Shown here one piece after another: positions 7,230-9,090 of a DNA stretch of 9,090 nt; position 1 is the stretch's first letter; each line of letters opens with the position of its first letter. The position numbers and the translations under genes were made by a program. Origin of the DNA: Pseudomonadota bacterium (GTDB lineage Bacteria; Myxococcota; Bradymonadia; UBA4248); the NCBI GenBank assembly GCA_017613855.1, contig JAGACY010000367.1:1-9090 (forward strand). The letters run 5' to 3'. The notes below the pieces were generated by a model. It worked only from the letters and a program-made list of their open reading frames with translations, made no database searches and had not been told where the DNA came from.

Positions 7230-7263
7230 TATAAATCCTTATCCGGTCCAATACGGACTTGGA
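7230..7263 (+). promoter_or_regulatory. Possible -10 box and leader inverted repeat of the right-hand lipoprotein
   Basis: TATAAA at 7230-7235 is a 5-of-6 match to a -10 box, 47 bases before the start codon, but no convincing -35 lies 16-18 bases upstream. Just downstream an imperfect inverted repeat, GTCC (7246-7249)/GGAC (7255-7258) with TCC and GGA further out, could be an operator or a small leader hairpin. The rest of 7149-7229 shows nothing I can identify. Confidence 0.3.
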
Positions 7264-7281
7264 CTGCATAGGAGTATTGCT

Positions 7282-9090
7282 ATGAATCGTCTGATTGTGG
7301 CTGTCGCTTTCTCAATAGTCGGTTGCGCAACTGCCGCTTGCTCGCTCTCGCCAATGCCGAATTGCAAAGACGGTGAATATACCTGCGAATCTGAAGAGGA
7401 CGGCAATGGCGGTGCTTTGTTTCAATGCAAAGAAAACGATAGTGTATACATCAAAAACTGCGCTTTCGGGTGCAATGCCAATGGCAATGAATGCGCAAAA
7501 CCAACCTCAGAGAATTGTACTTCGGGAACAACACGCTGTGCCACAGACCAGACGATGATGCAGTGTGACGGCGGCACATGGAAGTTATACGAATGTGAAG
7601 GAAGCTGTAAAAACGATGTATGCACAATTCAGGAATGCACCGATTCTCAGCCAACATGCTCCGATGAATATACAATTGTAAGCTGTATCGACGGACACAT
7701 ACAGAACATGGAATGCGACATCAACCAGAAATGCGACAAAGGGAATTGTGTCGAGGTACAGCAGGATGTCCCCGTCATTCATGAGATCTGTGACGATATC
7801 ATCGATAATGATAATAACGGTCAGACAGACTGTGACGATCCCGCATGCAAAGACTTACCCAGATGCCTCCCCTTCAATGGCTGTGAAGATACCTGTCAGC
7901 ATTGCAAAATTGAGAAGAATACATTTACCATTTGTTCCGGCAAAGGCTTGCTCGAATATCAAAATCTGGAAGATGATGATCGCTATGATTATTCGACACT
8001 GATTTTTAAAGGAGAGATCAATCTCGACGATGCCGGCAAAACGACGACGCCCGATATTCCCCTAGATACGCCATGCCAATGGGCCGACTGGCGTCCCTTA
8101 GAAATTCCGGAAGAAATGGATGTAAAAGGAGAAAATGCCCATATCTTCTTTAAAAAAGGTGACACCCGATGCTCCCTGCCTAAAGCGTTTTTTAATTCTA
8201 TTGATAGCGCAAAACTCAAAGACGTTCACTTTGATTTCGATTATTATGGCTTTGGCACAGGCGTTCTCATCAAGAGTTTGAGCTATTCGACAATAGAAAA
8301 TATCACCTATACAGGCAGTGCAACAGACATCAACAGCAGTCTTCATTTTGCTTTAATTAAAAATGCGTATAGCTACCAAGCCAACAATATTACAATCAAT
8401 CTAAACCAAATGATTAACCAACAAGCTTTGCAAAGCACCGAATCGGGAAAAGGCATGGCGGGCTTTATCGGCACTTCAGAGGATGGCGAAATAAAAAACC
8501 TCGTCCTGAATGCAGATAAAATGTACAACAAAACAAAGGGTGGTTTGAGTGGATTAATTGGTGATGCAAAAGATAGTCTCTTGCTTGAACATGTTGCCAT
8601 TAAAATAAAAGAAATGGAGATCGCTTCCGAAGACGAATATATGGGGGGATTGATTCATGATATTGCCAAAGACACACAAGCAGACATCCTTGACACTTAT
8701 ATACAAATAGACAAATTCAAACACGACGCGATCAACAAGAAACATAATTCTGCAGCCATCATAGGGAATTTAGAAGAATCAAAAGAGACCAAACCTTTAA
8801 GCATATCGAACTGTGTTGTACGCATCAAATCCATAGAAGATGATAAATTATCCGGTGTGATCGGCGATATCCAGCCGACTTATGTATCCGTAAACGACCT
8901 TGTCATAATATCGGATAGCGAGTTGTATGGTTCAATATTGGGAACCGATATTATGAGCAAAGCAAGCGGAATGATTAGCCTGGATAACCTGCTAAAATTC
9001 TTCTCAAAAGGATATAAAAACATCGTTATTACCGCTCCCGGCGCTCAATGTAATAATATGATTCTGAACAATTTTGCAGTGAATCCAATA
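7282..9090 (+). CDS. Cysteine-rich lipoprotein with GLUG-like repeat region (3' end outside window)
   Basis: The frame is open from the ATG at 7282 to the right edge, 603 codons with no stop, so the C-terminus is missing. AGGAG at 7270-7274 is 7 bases upstream. A short signal peptide ends in IVGC (Cys15), a good lipobox; TAAC (Cys20) is a weaker alternative. Residues 28-156 form three modules of six cysteines each. Residues 170-195 hold a cysteine-bounded acidic segment, DNDNNGQTDC then DDPAC, a motif I associate with myxobacterial surface proteins. From about 390 to 555 short repeats of the kind GxIGD...I-x-N/D-x-V-x-I recur (AGFIGT, SGLIGD, GGLIHD, AAIIGN, SGVIGD, GSILGT), suggesting a GLUG-like or beta-helix stalk. 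Codon use looks more A/T-rich in this second half. It is transcribed divergently from clpB. The role is probably cell-surface binding or adhesion; the ligand is unknown. The frame is firm and the function is inferred. Confidence 0.9.
   Translation, partial: MNRLIVAVAFSIVGCATAACSLSPMPNCKDGEYTCESEEDGNGGALFQCKENDSVYIKNCAFGCNANGNECAKPTSENCTSGTTRCATDQTMMQCDGGTWKLYECEGSCKNDVCTIQECTDSQPTCSDEYTIVSCIDGHIQNMECDINQKCDKGNCVEVQQDVPVIHEICDDIIDNDNNGQTDCDDPACKDLPRCLPFNGCEDTCQHCKIEKNTFTICSGKGLLEYQNLEDDDRYDYSTLIFKGEINLDDAGKTTTPDIPLDTPCQWADWRPLEIPEEMDVKGENAHIFFKKGDTRCSLPKAFFNSIDSAKLKDVHFDFDYYGFGTGVLIKSLSYSTIENITYTGSATDINSSLHFALIKNAYSYQANNITINLNQMINQQALQSTESGKGMAGFIGTSEDGEIKNLVLNADKMYNKTKGGLSGLIGDAKDSLLLEHVAIKIKEMEIASEDEYMGGLIHDIAKDTQADILDTYIQIDKFKHDAINKKHNSAAIIGNLEESKETKPLSISNCVVRIKSIEDDKLSGVIGDIQPTYVSVNDLVIISDSELYGSILGTDIMSKASGMISLDNLLKFFSKGYKNIVITAPGAQCNNMILNNFAVNPI

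Noticed and set aside
7422..8745. Several minus-strand open frames of 63-82 codons in the right part
   Set aside because: They are opposite the continuous 603-codon plus-strand lipoprotein frame and show no ribosome site or family feature.

Overview
The window holds four protein genes: two complete ones in the middle and one cut off at each edge. They are separated by three intergenic gaps rich in palindromes and tandem repeats. The organism looks like a member of the Myxococcota or a related former deltaproteobacterial lineage. This is inferred from the cysteine-rich, FG-GAP-type surface lipoproteins, from an acidic Cys-x13-Cys motif of the DNDxxGxxDCxDPxC type in the right-hand gene, and from a multi-domain DsbA-like lipoprotein. 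No rRNA or marker gene is present to settle it.

Layout from left to right. (1) complement(<1..1751) is the N-terminal 583 residues of a lipoprotein with about a dozen cysteine-rich modules followed by FG-GAP/VCBS propeller blades; it runs off the left edge. (2) The gap 1752-1973 holds a candidate promoter for that gene, a strong terminator for the next gene, and two more hairpins. (3) complement(1974..3920) is a 648-residue lipoprotein with three tandem DsbA-like thioredoxin domains, each with a CPFC active site and a cis-proline loop. (4) The gap 3921-4426 holds a candidate promoter, two adjoining nested palindromes, a perfect 7-bp tandem array of about 13.6 copies, and a second, inverted 7-bp array of about 4.6 copies. 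(5) complement(4427..6991) is clpB, the Hsp100 disaggregase. (6) The gap 6992-7281 holds the clpB promoter region and two more adjoining nested palindromes. (7) 7282..>9090 on the plus strand is a second cysteine-rich lipoprotein, with three six-cysteine modules and then a repetitive, probably beta-helical GLUG-like region; it runs off the right edge.

The three leftward genes each appear to have their own promoter or spacer, so they are probably separate units and not an operon. A functional theme can be inferred: two proteins very rich in cysteine are exported to the envelope near a lipid-anchored protein with three thiol-disulfide domains that could make or repair their disulfides, next to the cytosolic disaggregase ClpB. 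ClpB may be only a neighbour.

The most unusual DNA-level signal is a family of nested palindromes with the same architecture in all three gaps: a GC-rich outer stem, an inner stem usually starting TA and ending TA, a short loop, and a single unpaired C after the right inner arm. One copy, in the opposite orientation, forms the terminator behind the triple-DsbA gene.
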